A DNA stretch of 5,940 bases from Candidatus Methanogaster sp. UBA203 (GCA_002503595.1 DASC01000083.1:1-5940), one strand, 5' to 3'. Counted from the first letter of the stretch, positions 1 through 5,900 are shown. Numbers and translations: made by a program. Notes: generated by a model not told the origin, from the letters alone.

Positions 1-194
1 TTGAATCGTCTTATGGCGGAATTGCGCAAAAGTGGGCACTGATCCAGTCGGAAGAGATGAAAAAACGGAAAGAAAAGATTTATGACAAGAATATCGAAAA
101 AGACCTGAAGGCTGCGCAGAAATCTCTTAATAAATTGAAAAAGGTGGAATATGCTTGCTATGAAGATGCATCGGTCAGAAAGGCGTTGGCTTGA
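1..194 (+). pseudogene. IS1634-type transposase fragment, truncated
   Basis: Reading from base 3, an open frame runs off the left edge of the window and ends at TGA 192-194, giving 63 residues. It begins ESSYGGIAQKWALIQSEE, is then rich in Lys and Glu (likely coiled helix), and ends with EYACYEDASVRKALA. This pattern, with a Y-G-G-I-x-Q-[KR]-W segment, a run of charged residues and then a [EF]xAC..DA segment, is what I recognise from the middle of IS1634-family DDE transposases, which act in cut-and-paste transposition. In that family the protein normally continues for many residues beyond this point, so the C-terminal part and the right end of the element seem to be lost. The stop overlaps the TTG that opens the following DUF4258 remnant (TTGA), so the deletion joint is probably close to base 190. 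The family call rests on remembered motifs; the 5' part lies outside the window. Confidence 0.55.
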
Positions 195-439
195 AAAACA
201 TCGTATTCCACTTATGCGCTGTACAAGATGAATATGAAAAATCTAAGCAGATCCACGGTGTTAGAAACAGTAACACATCCTTATTCGGTCATAGACGGGA
301 AGTGTGGGCGGCGAATCGCGCAGAAGGTACATGGAGATCATCCTGTCAGAGTCGTTTTCGAGGAGCACGAAGACCATTTACCAAATAGTGACCGCATACC
401 CGTCGAAACCGAAAGCGGTATCTGGGGGCGTACAAATGA
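191..439 (+). pseudogene. DUF4258 family gene, disrupted by three frameshifts
   Basis: No single frame encodes the protein, but three joined frames rebuild a normal DUF4258 protein of about 81 residues. TTG at 191 gives LKNIVFHLCAVQ to about 226. The frame starting at ATG 228 then gives MNMKNLSRSTVLETV, HPYSVIDGK, RRIAQKVHGDH and VRVVFEEHED to about 374. The frame from 376 gives IYQIVTAYPSKPK, and a last shift near 412-415 gives RYLGAYK and stops at TGA 437-439. VIDGK, RIAQK, RVVFEE and YPSKPKRY are the conserved blocks of the family. Each change has the same sign (one extra base or two missing), so start and stop are in one overall frame. The stop overlaps the next start as ATGA, the normal form of a coupled DUF4258-DUF2283 pair. 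DUF4258 has no firmly established function; such pairs have been suggested to be toxin-antitoxin-like from neighbourhood. Sequencing error is an alternative to real decay. Confidence 0.6.
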
Positions 440-660
440 TGATAAAATACTTTAAAGACATCGATATACTGAATATAGAGCTTCACGAAGGCGAGTTTGG
501 ATACAGCGAAGAGATTGCTGACGGGGTAATCTTCGACATAAGTCAGGAAGGCGAGATACTGAGTATCGAAGTTTTGGACGTGGCAAAGAAGTTTCGTAAA
601 CCTGCTGTGGAGCGGGTTTTCGAGAAGTATGTGGCAAGAGCACCCCCGACAATGGTCTGA
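436..660 (+). CDS. DUF2283 family small protein
   Basis: This encodes a 74-residue protein starting MMIKYFKDIDILNIEL and carrying the DUF2283 hallmark blocks: Y-x-x-x-x-D-x-L-x-I near the start, YSEEIADGVIFDIS in the middle, and ILSIEVLDVAKKF after it. The family is short, normally 60 to 80 residues, so the gene is complete. I chose ATG 436 because it overlaps the TGA of the upstream DUF4258 remnant (ATGA) and has a GGGGG stretch at 424-428 as a possible ribosome binding site; ATG 439 is the next codon and also possible. A longer open frame upstream, from GTG 304, is only the out-of-frame tail of the DUF4258 gene. The molecular role of DUF2283 is not known. Members often sit directly after DUF4258, and an antitoxin-like partner role is a proposal, not a result. 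Here the partner is frameshifted, so the protein may be an orphan. Confidence 0.75.
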   Translation: MMIKYFKDIDILNIELHEGEFGYSEEIADGVIFDISQEGEILSIEVLDVAKKFRKPAVERVFEKYVARAPPTMV

Positions 661-728
661 ATAACGCTGGGCAGGACCGGGTCGCCTGCATGTCGCATTG
701 TCGCTCTAAGATCTTCCTTTGCCGCGGC

Positions 729-1880
729 TTATTGCATTCGAGCACCAGCATCGCCAGAACAGAAGACGATATCCCCTGCCCTTGCACGCCTGACAACGCT
801 TCTGAGGATATTCTTTGCGCCCGTTAGATTGTACGAATCCTTGTCAAGCACCGTAACCCTCGCAGCCATCCCTGACTCGATGACCCCGCAGTTAAGACCG
901 AGTGCAAGCGCACCTGCACGGGTACATATCCTGAGCACCTGCCCTTCATCGATCTGGCAGAGCGACGAGAGAAACCTCATCTCAGAAAAGAGATCCACCG
1001 AATTAAACATCACATTGTCGGTGCCGGCAGCAACCAGCAACCCCGCGGCAAGCATCTCCTTAACAGGCGGAATGCCGACCCGTGTCACGAGATTTGACCG
1101 GATGCAGACCACGACAGGGATATTCTCTCCGGCAACCCCGCGCAGGTCATCACGGGACGCGTGTGTGAGATGTACCAGGAGATCAGGGTTTAACTCGAGC
1201 GCACCTTTGATGTCGGTGGAATCGAGTTCCCCTGCGTGGATCGCAAAGATTCCTCCATGCCTCCGTGTCCGCTCTGCTATCGCCGCCGCAACGCCCTCCT
1301 CGTAATCGTTGGTGCTGCTGATCCCGATGCCGCCAGCCAGTTTAAGGATCGAACCGATCTCGTCCATGGCATCGCCTTCATCCCCCTCAGCACCATCTCC
1401 TTTACCCCCACCGGGTCTGCCAAGAATCACGGCATCCACAGCGCCAGCGCATCCGGAAGCTGAAGCTGCATCGATCGCACGCATCAGCGCAAGCACGCCG
1501 GGAAGCCCCCCTTCCCTGAAATCGGCAAATGCACAGGTGCCGGTCACGATCATGTCGCAGATGCTCGCCTGCATCGCGCGCACGAGATCGTGCGTACTGG
1601 TCGCCCTCAGCACGCGGTGCTTCAATCCATCCGGCGGGCGCACCAGACCGGCGATATCCGTGATCTCAGGATCCTTGAGCACGGAATCCCCGAGATGTGT
1701 GTGTGCATTCACAAAAGCAGGCAGGATGATGCCGTGCGCCAGCGCATCCACACGCCCCGGCTCCTCGCAGATCTCAGCGATCACGCCATCCCTGATGCAG
1801 ATGTAGCCCTCGACCGCATCAAAGGCTTCGCCGCAGAGGATGCTTCCCGAGAGCAGGTACTCATCTATCGGCATATTCAC
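729..1880 (-). CDS. Amidohydrolase-superfamily enzyme (ATZ/TRZ-like deaminase or hydrolase)
   Basis: This encodes a 383-residue metal-dependent hydrolase. An N-terminal beta-sandwich part (about 1-52) leads into a TIM barrel. Expected metal ligands are visible: His-x-His at 60-62 (NAHTHLGDS), HAGE at 215-218, HLTH at 237-240, and Asp288 in GTDN. The chain returns to the sandwich in AARVTVLDKDSYNL (about 339-352) and ends with a segment like the SVVRRA-x-x-GDI tail common in this family. These point to the deaminase/chlorohydrolase branch, which hydrolyses C-N bonds in ring or amide substrates in the cytoplasm. The exact substrate cannot be told. Residues 157-170 form a Gly/Asp/Glu-rich low-complexity loop that looks like an insertion. 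GTG 1880 is preferred as start: it overlaps the upstream stop as GTGA and has AAGGAAG seven bases before it. ATG 1874 is the alternative. Translation is probably coupled to the upstream gene. Superfamily is sure; function is not. Confidence 0.85.
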   Translation of the reverse strand: MNMPIDEYLLSGSILCGEAFDAVEGYICIRDGVIAEICEEPGRVDALAHGIILPAFVNAHTHLGDSVLKDPEITDIAGLVRPPDGLKHRVLRATSTHDLVRAMQASICDMIVTGTCAFADFREGGLPGVLALMRAIDAASASGCAGAVDAVILGRPGGGKGDGAEGDEGDAMDEIGSILKLAGGIGISSTNDYEEGVAAAIAERTRRHGGIFAIHAGELDSTDIKGALELNPDLLVHLTHASRDDLRGVAGENIPVVVCIRSNLVTRVGIPPVKEMLAAGLLVAAGTDNVMFNSVDLFSEMRFLSSLCQIDEGQVLRICTRAGALALGLNCGVIESGMAARVTVLDKDSYNLTGAKNILRSVVRRARAGDIVFCSGDAGARMQ

Positions 1881-2533
1881 TGATGCACTTCCTTGATCCG
1901 GTTCTTGATACTGTTCTTAAGTTTCGCCTCTATCTTTTCAAACGCATCGGTGATCTCAGTACCGGAATCCGCATCCGAAGGTTCGATACTTGACAACTGC
2001 TCAAGCAGCTGGTAGACCAGGAACAGATATCCCTCGGGTTCGTCTGTGATGGTGATTGAATCGCCGCTCACATTGACAAGTTTCATTGTAATGTCGCATA
2101 CCCTGCCATCCGGATCGCAATTGATGCCAAATCTGGTATGCTCAAGCCCCTCCGGATGTCTCAGGCGCATCGCTGCATGTTCTGCTTTCGCACCATAGAG
2201 CGCGACAAGATAGCGGAGGAACGTGATGACCCGCTCAGGAACCTTCAGCCGCTCGTACTCTGCAAGCACAAGCGGATCATTGGCAAACAGCGGAAACGTT
2301 ATGGTCTGCCCGATATCCTCGCCAAATGCCAGAGCGAGAGCCGTTATGAGGTCATCGTGTGTATCGTAGCCGACATCGCTTAAATGGCACTCGATCAGAT
2401 CCCGGATGTATCCCCCTTCCGGATCGCTTTTCAGGATCTTTGCGATTGCAGCACTACCTTTTTTGATATTTTTATCAACATCCGGCGTGAACACATTTAC
2501 CTCGTCTTCAGGAGTCTTCTTTTTCTTTGTCAT
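1877..2533 (-). CDS. Conserved-looking hypothetical protein, coupled to amidohydrolase
   Basis: I do not recognise this family. From ATG 2533 it is a 218-residue soluble protein with no signal peptide or membrane segment. It has a Lys-rich start (MTKKKKTPEDE), a mainly helical N-terminal half (about 24-125, including GGYIRDLIECHL and the aliphatic DLITALALAF), a probable beta part (about 134-165, with FGINCDPDGRVCDITMKLVN), a helix at 168-182 (YLFLVYQLLEQL) and a charged C-terminal helix (about 195-218). Two Cys, at 139 and 146, lie close together but form no clear metal site. ATG 2533 is chosen because GGTGA lies five bases upstream; GTG 2542 and TTG 2545 would add four residues at most and would absorb that site into the coding region. 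Its stop overlaps the amidohydrolase start by four bases, so the two are very likely made from one message and may work together. It is divergent from cobQ. Confidence 0.8.
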   Translation of the reverse strand: MTKKKKTPEDEVNVFTPDVDKNIKKGSAAIAKILKSDPEGGYIRDLIECHLSDVGYDTHDDLITALALAFGEDIGQTITFPLFANDPLVLAEYERLKVPERVITFLRYLVALYGAKAEHAAMRLRHPEGLEHTRFGINCDPDGRVCDITMKLVNVSGDSITITDEPEGYLFLVYQLLEQLSSIEPSDADSGTEITDAFEKIEAKLKNSIKNRIKEVHQ

Positions 2534-2538
2534 GCCTC

Positions 2539-2543
2539 TCACC
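2539..2543 (-). promoter_or_regulatory. Ribosome binding site GGTGA deciding the start at 2533
   Basis: On the minus strand GGTGAGAGG precedes ATG 2533, leaving five bases between GGTGA and the start. GGTGA matches the typical archaeal 16S rRNA 3' end complement. It decides for ATG 2533 over the in-frame GTG 2542 and TTG 2545. Confidence 0.6.
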
Positions 2544-2600
2544 AATCAGATTTGCGCTCTGCTGGTTAAAATGTTATTCGTGGACAAGAGTTTCGGGACA

Positions 2601-2609
2601 ATATTATTT
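2601..2609 (-). promoter_or_regulatory. Possible TATA box for the 2533-729 operon
   Basis: The minus strand reads CAAATAATATTG here, the most AT-rich segment upstream of ATG 2533. A start of transcription about 25 bases further on, near 2578, would leave a leader of roughly 45 bases that includes the GGTGA site. The match is weak and no clear BRE is visible. Confidence 0.3.
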
Positions 2610-2672
2610 GACCAACGATCTCATCACTCTGCGACCCACATACACAAGTTCGGCACCCGGACCCATGCGCCC

Positions 2673-2702
2673 CTGACATCCTGCTGACATCCTGTATGAC
2701 AT
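2673..2702 (+). repeat. Three TGACAT direct repeats, possible operator
   Basis: CTGACATCCTG occurs twice in direct tandem (2673-2683 and 2684-2694), followed by a third TGACAT core at 2697-2702. The TGACAT cores begin at 2674, 2685 and 2697, spacings of 11 and 12 bases, close to one helical turn each. They lie just upstream of the TATA-like box for cobQ and about 55 to 85 bases before its ATG. This placement suits binding of a regulator to one face of the DNA, possibly acting on cobQ or on both divergent genes. No known factor is assigned. Confidence 0.45.
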
Positions 2703-2718
2703 TGCCCGATGCACACGA

Positions 2719-2728
2719 CTATTTTTAT
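2719..2728 (+). promoter_or_regulatory. Probable archaeal TATA box for cobQ
   Basis: CTATTTTTAT lies about 30 bases before ATG 2757. Transcription starting about 25 bases downstream would begin near 2748-2752, giving a leader of under ten bases. No ribosome binding site precedes ATG 2757 (ACTACAACCAG), which suits an almost leaderless archaeal mRNA. The box also lies inside the possible N-terminal extension from ATG 2709, which argues against that earlier start. Confidence 0.5.
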
Positions 2729-2756
2729 GAGGCATCATCGAAATAACTACAACCAG

Positions 2757-4226
2757 ATGGCAAAACACCTGATGATCCTCGGAACCGCGTCCCATGTTGG
2801 AAAGAGCGTATTAGCCGCCGCATTCTGCCACATATTCTCAAAGACTGCGCCGACCGCGCCCTTTAAAGCGCAGAACATGAGTCTTAACTCATGGATCACG
2901 AAGGATGGCGGCGAGATCGGGATTGCGCAGGCGATACAGGCGTGGGCTGCCGGAATTGAGCCGACCGTGGATATGAACCCGGTTCTCTTAAAGCCGAAGG
3001 GTGACCGGCTCTCGCAGGTGATCATCCTTGGCAGACCCGCGTACGATCGGGCGGCAGGCGACTATTACGAGTCGATCGAAGAGATTTCAGGGGTCGTTGA
3101 CGGTGCGCTTGCGCGGCTTGGCGAGATCTACGACCTGATCGTGATCGAGGGCGCGGGAGGCGCGGCAGAGATCAACCTGTACGAGAGGGACATCGTGAAC
3201 ATCGGATGCGCCAGATCGATAAAACCGGATATCATACTGGTGGGCGACATCGAGCGCGGCGGCGTCTTCGCGAGCCTGTACGGGACGATTGAACTGCTGC
3301 CGGATGACATCAGAGCCCTTGTCAGGGGATTTATCATCAACAAGTTTCGTGGCGATTACGAGATCCTGAAACCCGGAATCCTGCAACTCGAGGAGATAAC
3401 AGGACTGCCAGTCTTCGGGGTTGTGCCTTATGCGGATATCGCGATTCCTTCGGAGGATTCGGTATCCATCGCGGATAAGAAACCCCTGGAGCGTCCGGTA
3501 GATATCGCGGTCATACGCCTCCCCCGTATCTCGAATTTCACGGATTTTGAGCCGCTCGAAGCATTTGCAAATGTCAGGTACCTCCCGCTCGATTCGGATC
3601 TCGGGAGTCCTGACCTGATCATCATCCCGGGAACGAAGAACACGACCGCCGACCTTGTGGAGATGCGGGAGCACGGAATGGACAAACGGATCATCGATAT
3701 GGCAAAGATGCGGTCGGTTCCGGTCATCGGGATATGCGGCGGATACCAGATGCTCGGGCGGACGATCATCGACCGCGGGTTTGAGGGCAGCGTTGCCGAG
3801 ATCTCAGGAATGGGGCTTCTCGATGTGGAAACGACATTCGAGCGGTACGAGAAGCAGACCAGGCAGGTCACAAAACAGGTTACCGCGGGCGGTCCGATCA
3901 TCGGGGGCATCCGCGGCGAAGCGGTCTCTGGTTACGAGATCCATACCGGCGACACCGTATCCGCCCGCCCGGTCTTCGGGGATGACGGGTGCATCGACGA
4001 GTCCGGGCTGATCTTCGGCACATATCTGCACGGCTTGTTTGAGAATGAGAACGTGCGAAGCGCGCTACTCGGATACCTCTATATGAAAAAAGGAATCCCG
4101 GTGCAGAGAGCGTCGTTTGAGATCGTGGGCAGGGAAGAGGGGATCAGGAAGTTCGCAGAACTTGTCGAGCGGTATGTCGATGTGCCTGCGATCAGGGAAA
4201 TTGTTGGGGCTGTGCCACGCCACTGA
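2757..4226 (+). CDS. cobQ: Cobyric acid synthase (glutamine-hydrolysing)
   Basis: CobQ/CbiP uses ATP and glutamine to amidate the b, d, e and g carboxylates of adenosylcobyrinic acid a,c-diamide, giving adenosylcobyric acid on the way to cobamides; it acts in the cytoplasm. The 489-residue length is normal for the family. The N-terminal dethiobiotin-synthetase-like ATPase domain (about 1-235) shows the P-loop GTASHVGKS (9-17), the family signature PFKAQNMSLNSW (35-46), EGAGGAAEINL (131-141) and GDIERGGVFAS (163-173). The C-terminal glutaminase domain (about 248-445) shows IPGTKNT (290-296), the nucleophile Cys327 in GICGGYQMLG, GYEIHTG (392-398) and the catalytic His425 in TYLHGLFEN. All key residues are present. 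ATG 2757 is chosen because the protein then begins MAKHLMILGT as in homologues; an in-frame ATG at 2709 would add 16 unlikely residues across the TATA box. It stands alone, with no other cobalamin gene in view. In methanogens cobamides serve methyl-transfer enzymes such as Mtr. Confidence 0.97.
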   Translation: MAKHLMILGTASHVGKSVLAAAFCHIFSKTAPTAPFKAQNMSLNSWITKDGGEIGIAQAIQAWAAGIEPTVDMNPVLLKPKGDRLSQVIILGRPAYDRAAGDYYESIEEISGVVDGALARLGEIYDLIVIEGAGGAAEINLYERDIVNIGCARSIKPDIILVGDIERGGVFASLYGTIELLPDDIRALVRGFIINKFRGDYEILKPGILQLEEITGLPVFGVVPYADIAIPSEDSVSIADKKPLERPVDIAVIRLPRISNFTDFEPLEAFANVRYLPLDSDLGSPDLIIIPGTKNTTADLVEMREHGMDKRIIDMAKMRSVPVIGICGGYQMLGRTIIDRGFEGSVAEISGMGLLDVETTFERYEKQTRQVTKQVTAGGPIIGGIRGEAVSGYEIHTGDTVSARPVFGDDGCIDESGLIFGTYLHGLFENENVRSALLGYLYMKKGIPVQRASFEIVGREEGIRKFAELVERYVDVPAIREIVGAVPRH

Positions 4227-4278
4227 AACGTAGGTATTGGCAGAGCGTCCGGGCCCGCAATGAAGCGGCAGTCCCACA

Positions 4279-4317
4279 ATTGGATATAGGACATCCCTTA
4301 CTTGAAAGCTATCCAAT
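4279..4317 (+). terminator. Possible terminator hairpin after cobQ
   Basis: An 8-base inverted repeat, ATTGGATA (4279-4286) and TATCCAAT (4310-4317), with a 23-base loop, lies 52 bases after the cobQ stop. It is followed on the plus strand by the T-rich stretch CCTTTTCTTT (about 4329-4338). It overlaps the stop codon of the convergent arrestin-like gene. The stem is short and AT-rich, so this is tentative; in archaea the T-rich stretch alone could end transcription. Confidence 0.22.
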
Positions 4318-4764
4318 GGTTATCTGAACCTTTTCTTTAACATCCGTTGCCCATGGAATGTCAAGTCTGGCTGACAGATACCAGGAGGTTTTCTTCGTTG
4401 CCCCCATTCCAGCAAGAGATTGTACTATACCAAGTGCAGTTCCTAACGTACCTTCCAGTTGGGGCATTTGGGGCTGCTGATCCAGAACATCTTCAGGAAT
4501 TTTTATCTCAAAAGGATAGGTTCCGCTACCTTCATATTCCTTTTCTCCATCCAACTGCTGCTCAAATTCATAGATACGGTCAGTCCTTGTTGACCTCCTC
4601 GTACCTCTCCTCTCTGTGATCTTTTGGTCACATATCAAAGAGATGGTAAACTCCCTTGCCTTTGCTCTTTTCTTCATACTCAAAGTCGCAATTCCGGAAA
4701 TAACTTCGCCAGTGCTGAAGTTGGTCTTCGGGACCGCGATATCAATCTTTCCTTTGCCAAACAT
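4309..4764 (-). CDS. Small arrestin-like (Spo0M-like) beta-sandwich protein
   Basis: This encodes a 151-residue soluble protein from ATG 4764. The pattern suggests a single arrestin-type immunoglobulin-like sandwich: an opening strand IDIAVPKTNFSTGE, then a G-x-V-I-S-G-x-A-T-L strand pair (about 19-29), a basic stretch around KKRAKAREFTISLICDQ, a charged Arg/Glu/Thr loop (about 48-65), the strand TYPFEIKIPEDV (about 82-93), a Gly/Ala/Leu-rich linker (about 104-123) and a final strand pair WYLSARLDIPWATDV then VQITI. Pairing of G-E-x-(I/V)-x-G early with W-Y-(L/V)-x-A-x-L-D-(I/V) late is typical of Spo0M/arrestin-like proteins, which usually bind other proteins. There is no signal peptide. The start is fixed by GAGGTGA five bases upstream; GTG 4773 lacks such a site. 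It lies 41 bases after the membrane protein gene on the same strand, so the two are probably co-transcribed. Family call is by pattern only. Confidence 0.6.
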   Translation of the reverse strand: MFGKGKIDIAVPKTNFSTGEVISGIATLSMKKRAKAREFTISLICDQKITERRGTRRSTRTDRIYEFEQQLDGEKEYEGSGTYPFEIKIPEDVLDQQPQMPQLEGTLGTALGIVQSLAGMGATKKTSWYLSARLDIPWATDVKEKVQITIG

Positions 4765-4769
4765 CCCTC

Positions 4770-4776
4770 TCACCTC
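4770..4776 (-). promoter_or_regulatory. Ribosome binding site GAGGTGA deciding the start at 4764
   Basis: The minus strand reads GAGGTGAGAGGG directly before ATG 4764, with five bases between GAGGTGA and the start. It shows that this gene is translated independently after the membrane protein gene and rules against the in-frame GTG 4773, which lies within the site. The same GGTGAGAGG word precedes ATG 2533. Confidence 0.6.
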
Positions 4777-4805
4777 GTATATCTGTTACATATCTATTAT
4801 CTGCT

Positions 4806-5885
4806 CTATACTGTCATATCGATTGCTTTTCTTACAATTTCCTCTGACCATCCCTTTTCCATCAGAAGCGAGGCTATCTTATCGTCTGTGTATCCCTGCG
4901 ATTTATATTGTTGAACGACAGGTATCAACTGTCTTGCTTTTGGATCGATAAATTGCTGTTCCGATTTTGGCGTTCCAGTTCCTTCTCCTGAGACACTCGT
5001 CAGGTAGTGGGTAACTTCTTCCCTATCTTCTTCAGGAATCGCCTCTGGCATGGTTACAGCAGTATAGAATATTGTGAAATAGACTGTTTTAACCATATCT
5101 ATGAATATGCCAGCCACAAAGTGTAATATCAGTGCTAAAATGACTCCAATACCTATAGCCACCAAAGAATGGGTTGCAAGATATAGTCCACCCCCAACCC
5201 CAAGGATTAAGAGAATGGCAATCCCCATAATATACCCTCTTACTAGATCACCCACAAAATCAATCCCAAAAACACCGACAAGAGTGCCGGGAACATTATT
5301 TCTTATATTTTTTATGTCAGATATAGCCTCTCCAACAGTTTTTTCTGGAATTATCGAGCCTGGTAATAAGAAATGACCAACCAAATCCCAACCTTCCTCA
5401 ACTGCTGCACCTGCTATCCGCATAAGCATATTTAATATAGCCCATAAGCCACCCCTCCCAGTTCCTTCCTTCAATTTTCTGGATAGAGCGGTCAGCAAGA
5501 TATCCAGTAATCCCAGGATAAAGATATCTTTTTTGTTCTGTCTTGCTCTTGCCAGCCCCTCTTTATAAGAGATCTTATTTCCTGTGAATGTGTGGTACAC
5601 AATCCAACACTGAGCTGCGCGGTAATACATCTTGATAAACGGGAATAAAATCAGCATCAACACTGAAAATATAAGTATAATTATTGCTATAACAATTGCG
5701 GCGCCTGTTACAAAGTAGAACGATACAAAACTACCGATTACCAGAACCCACAGAACAATTCCAACAACAATTTGTGTAACAGTGGGCTTAAAAATCGCAG
5801 GATTCCTTGCAATAACGGTAAAAGTGTTTTTCAACAGCTGTATAGTGTCTTGGAATGTACCTCCTGATATGCCGAATAATCCCAT
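4806..5885 (-). CDS. Polytopic membrane protein with C-terminal GY/GW helical module
   Basis: This encodes a 359-residue protein. A short N-terminal amphipathic region (about 10-35, QDTIQLLKNTFTVIARNPAIF) is followed by strong hydrophobic segments at about 36-58 and 61-84, then a polar stretch with YYRAAQCWIVYHTFTGN and a basic EGLARARQNKKD. Weaker hydrophobic segments lie at 120-134 and 147-162, and strong ones at 217-236 and 240-263. The layout recalls DUF6159-type membrane proteins, which share the paired early helices and a central polar block after YYRAA, but I am not certain of that family. The soluble tail (about 280-359) ends with a two- or three-helix module: QQYKSQGYTDDKIASLL, then EKGWSEEIVRKAI. 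GY-x-x-x-x-I and GW-x-x-x-x-V modules of this kind occur at the ends of many archaeal and bacterial membrane proteins. There is no cleavable signal peptide. AAGGAGG lies eight bases before ATG 5885. It is first of a likely two-gene operon with the arrestin-like gene; function unknown. Confidence 0.8.
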   Translation of the reverse strand: MGLFGISGGTFQDTIQLLKNTFTVIARNPAIFKPTVTQIVVGIVLWVLVIGSFVSFYFVTGAAIVIAIIILIFSVLMLILFPFIKMYYRAAQCWIVYHTFTGNKISYKEGLARARQNKKDIFILGLLDILLTALSRKLKEGTGRGGLWAILNMLMRIAGAAVEEGWDLVGHFLLPGSIIPEKTVGEAISDIKNIRNNVPGTLVGVFGIDFVGDLVRGYIMGIAILLILGVGGGLYLATHSLVAIGIGVILALILHFVAGIFIDMVKTVYFTIFYTAVTMPEAIPEEDREEVTHYLTSVSGEGTGTPKSEQQFIDPKARQLIPVVQQYKSQGYTDDKIASLLMEKGWSEEIVRKAIDMTV

Positions 5886-5893
5886 CTTTTTAG

Positions 5894-5900
5894 CCTCCTT
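5894..5900 (-). promoter_or_regulatory. Strong ribosome binding site AAGGAGG before 5885
   Basis: AAGGAGG on the minus strand, eight bases before ATG 5885, is the strongest ribosome binding site in the window. The AT-rich TTTAATTTAAA just upstream is too near the start to be a TATA box for a leadered message, so the promoter probably lies beyond the right edge, or the gene continues an operon from there. Confidence 0.6.

Noticed and set aside
304..435. N-terminal extension of the DUF2283 frame from GTG 304
   Set aside because: The frame from 376 to 414 encodes the DUF4258 YPSKPK block, and what precedes it is out-of-frame sequence. DUF2283 proteins start at the position of ATG 436.
661..728. 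Terminator or small gene between the DUF2283 gene and the convergent amidohydrolase
   Set aside because: Only repeated GTCGC words are seen; there is no convincing stem with a T-run and no start with a binding site.
452..796. Minus-strand open frame of 114 codons
   Set aside because: It lies opposite the DUF2283 gene and the end of the amidohydrolase gene, has a Cys/Arg/Pro-rich composition and no recognisable domain.
829..1883. Several plus-strand open frames, up to 165 codons, opposite the amidohydrolase
   Set aside because: They are Ser/Pro/Thr/Arg-rich antisense frames of a GC-rich gene. The minus strand has all the amidohydrolase motifs.
2709..2756. Longer CobQ start at ATG 2709
   Set aside because: The added 16 residues (MHTTIFMRHH...) precede the normal family start, and the sequence includes the likely TATA box.
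2534..2756. Cobalamin riboswitch or small RNA before cobQ
   Set aside because: The near-leaderless promoter leaves no room for a riboswitch in the message, no B12-box-like motif is visible, and cobalamin riboswitches are essentially bacterial.
3087..3674. Minus-strand open frame of 195 codons inside cobQ
   Set aside because: It is antisense to the well-conserved CobQ core, Arg/Asp-rich and without any domain or ribosome binding site.
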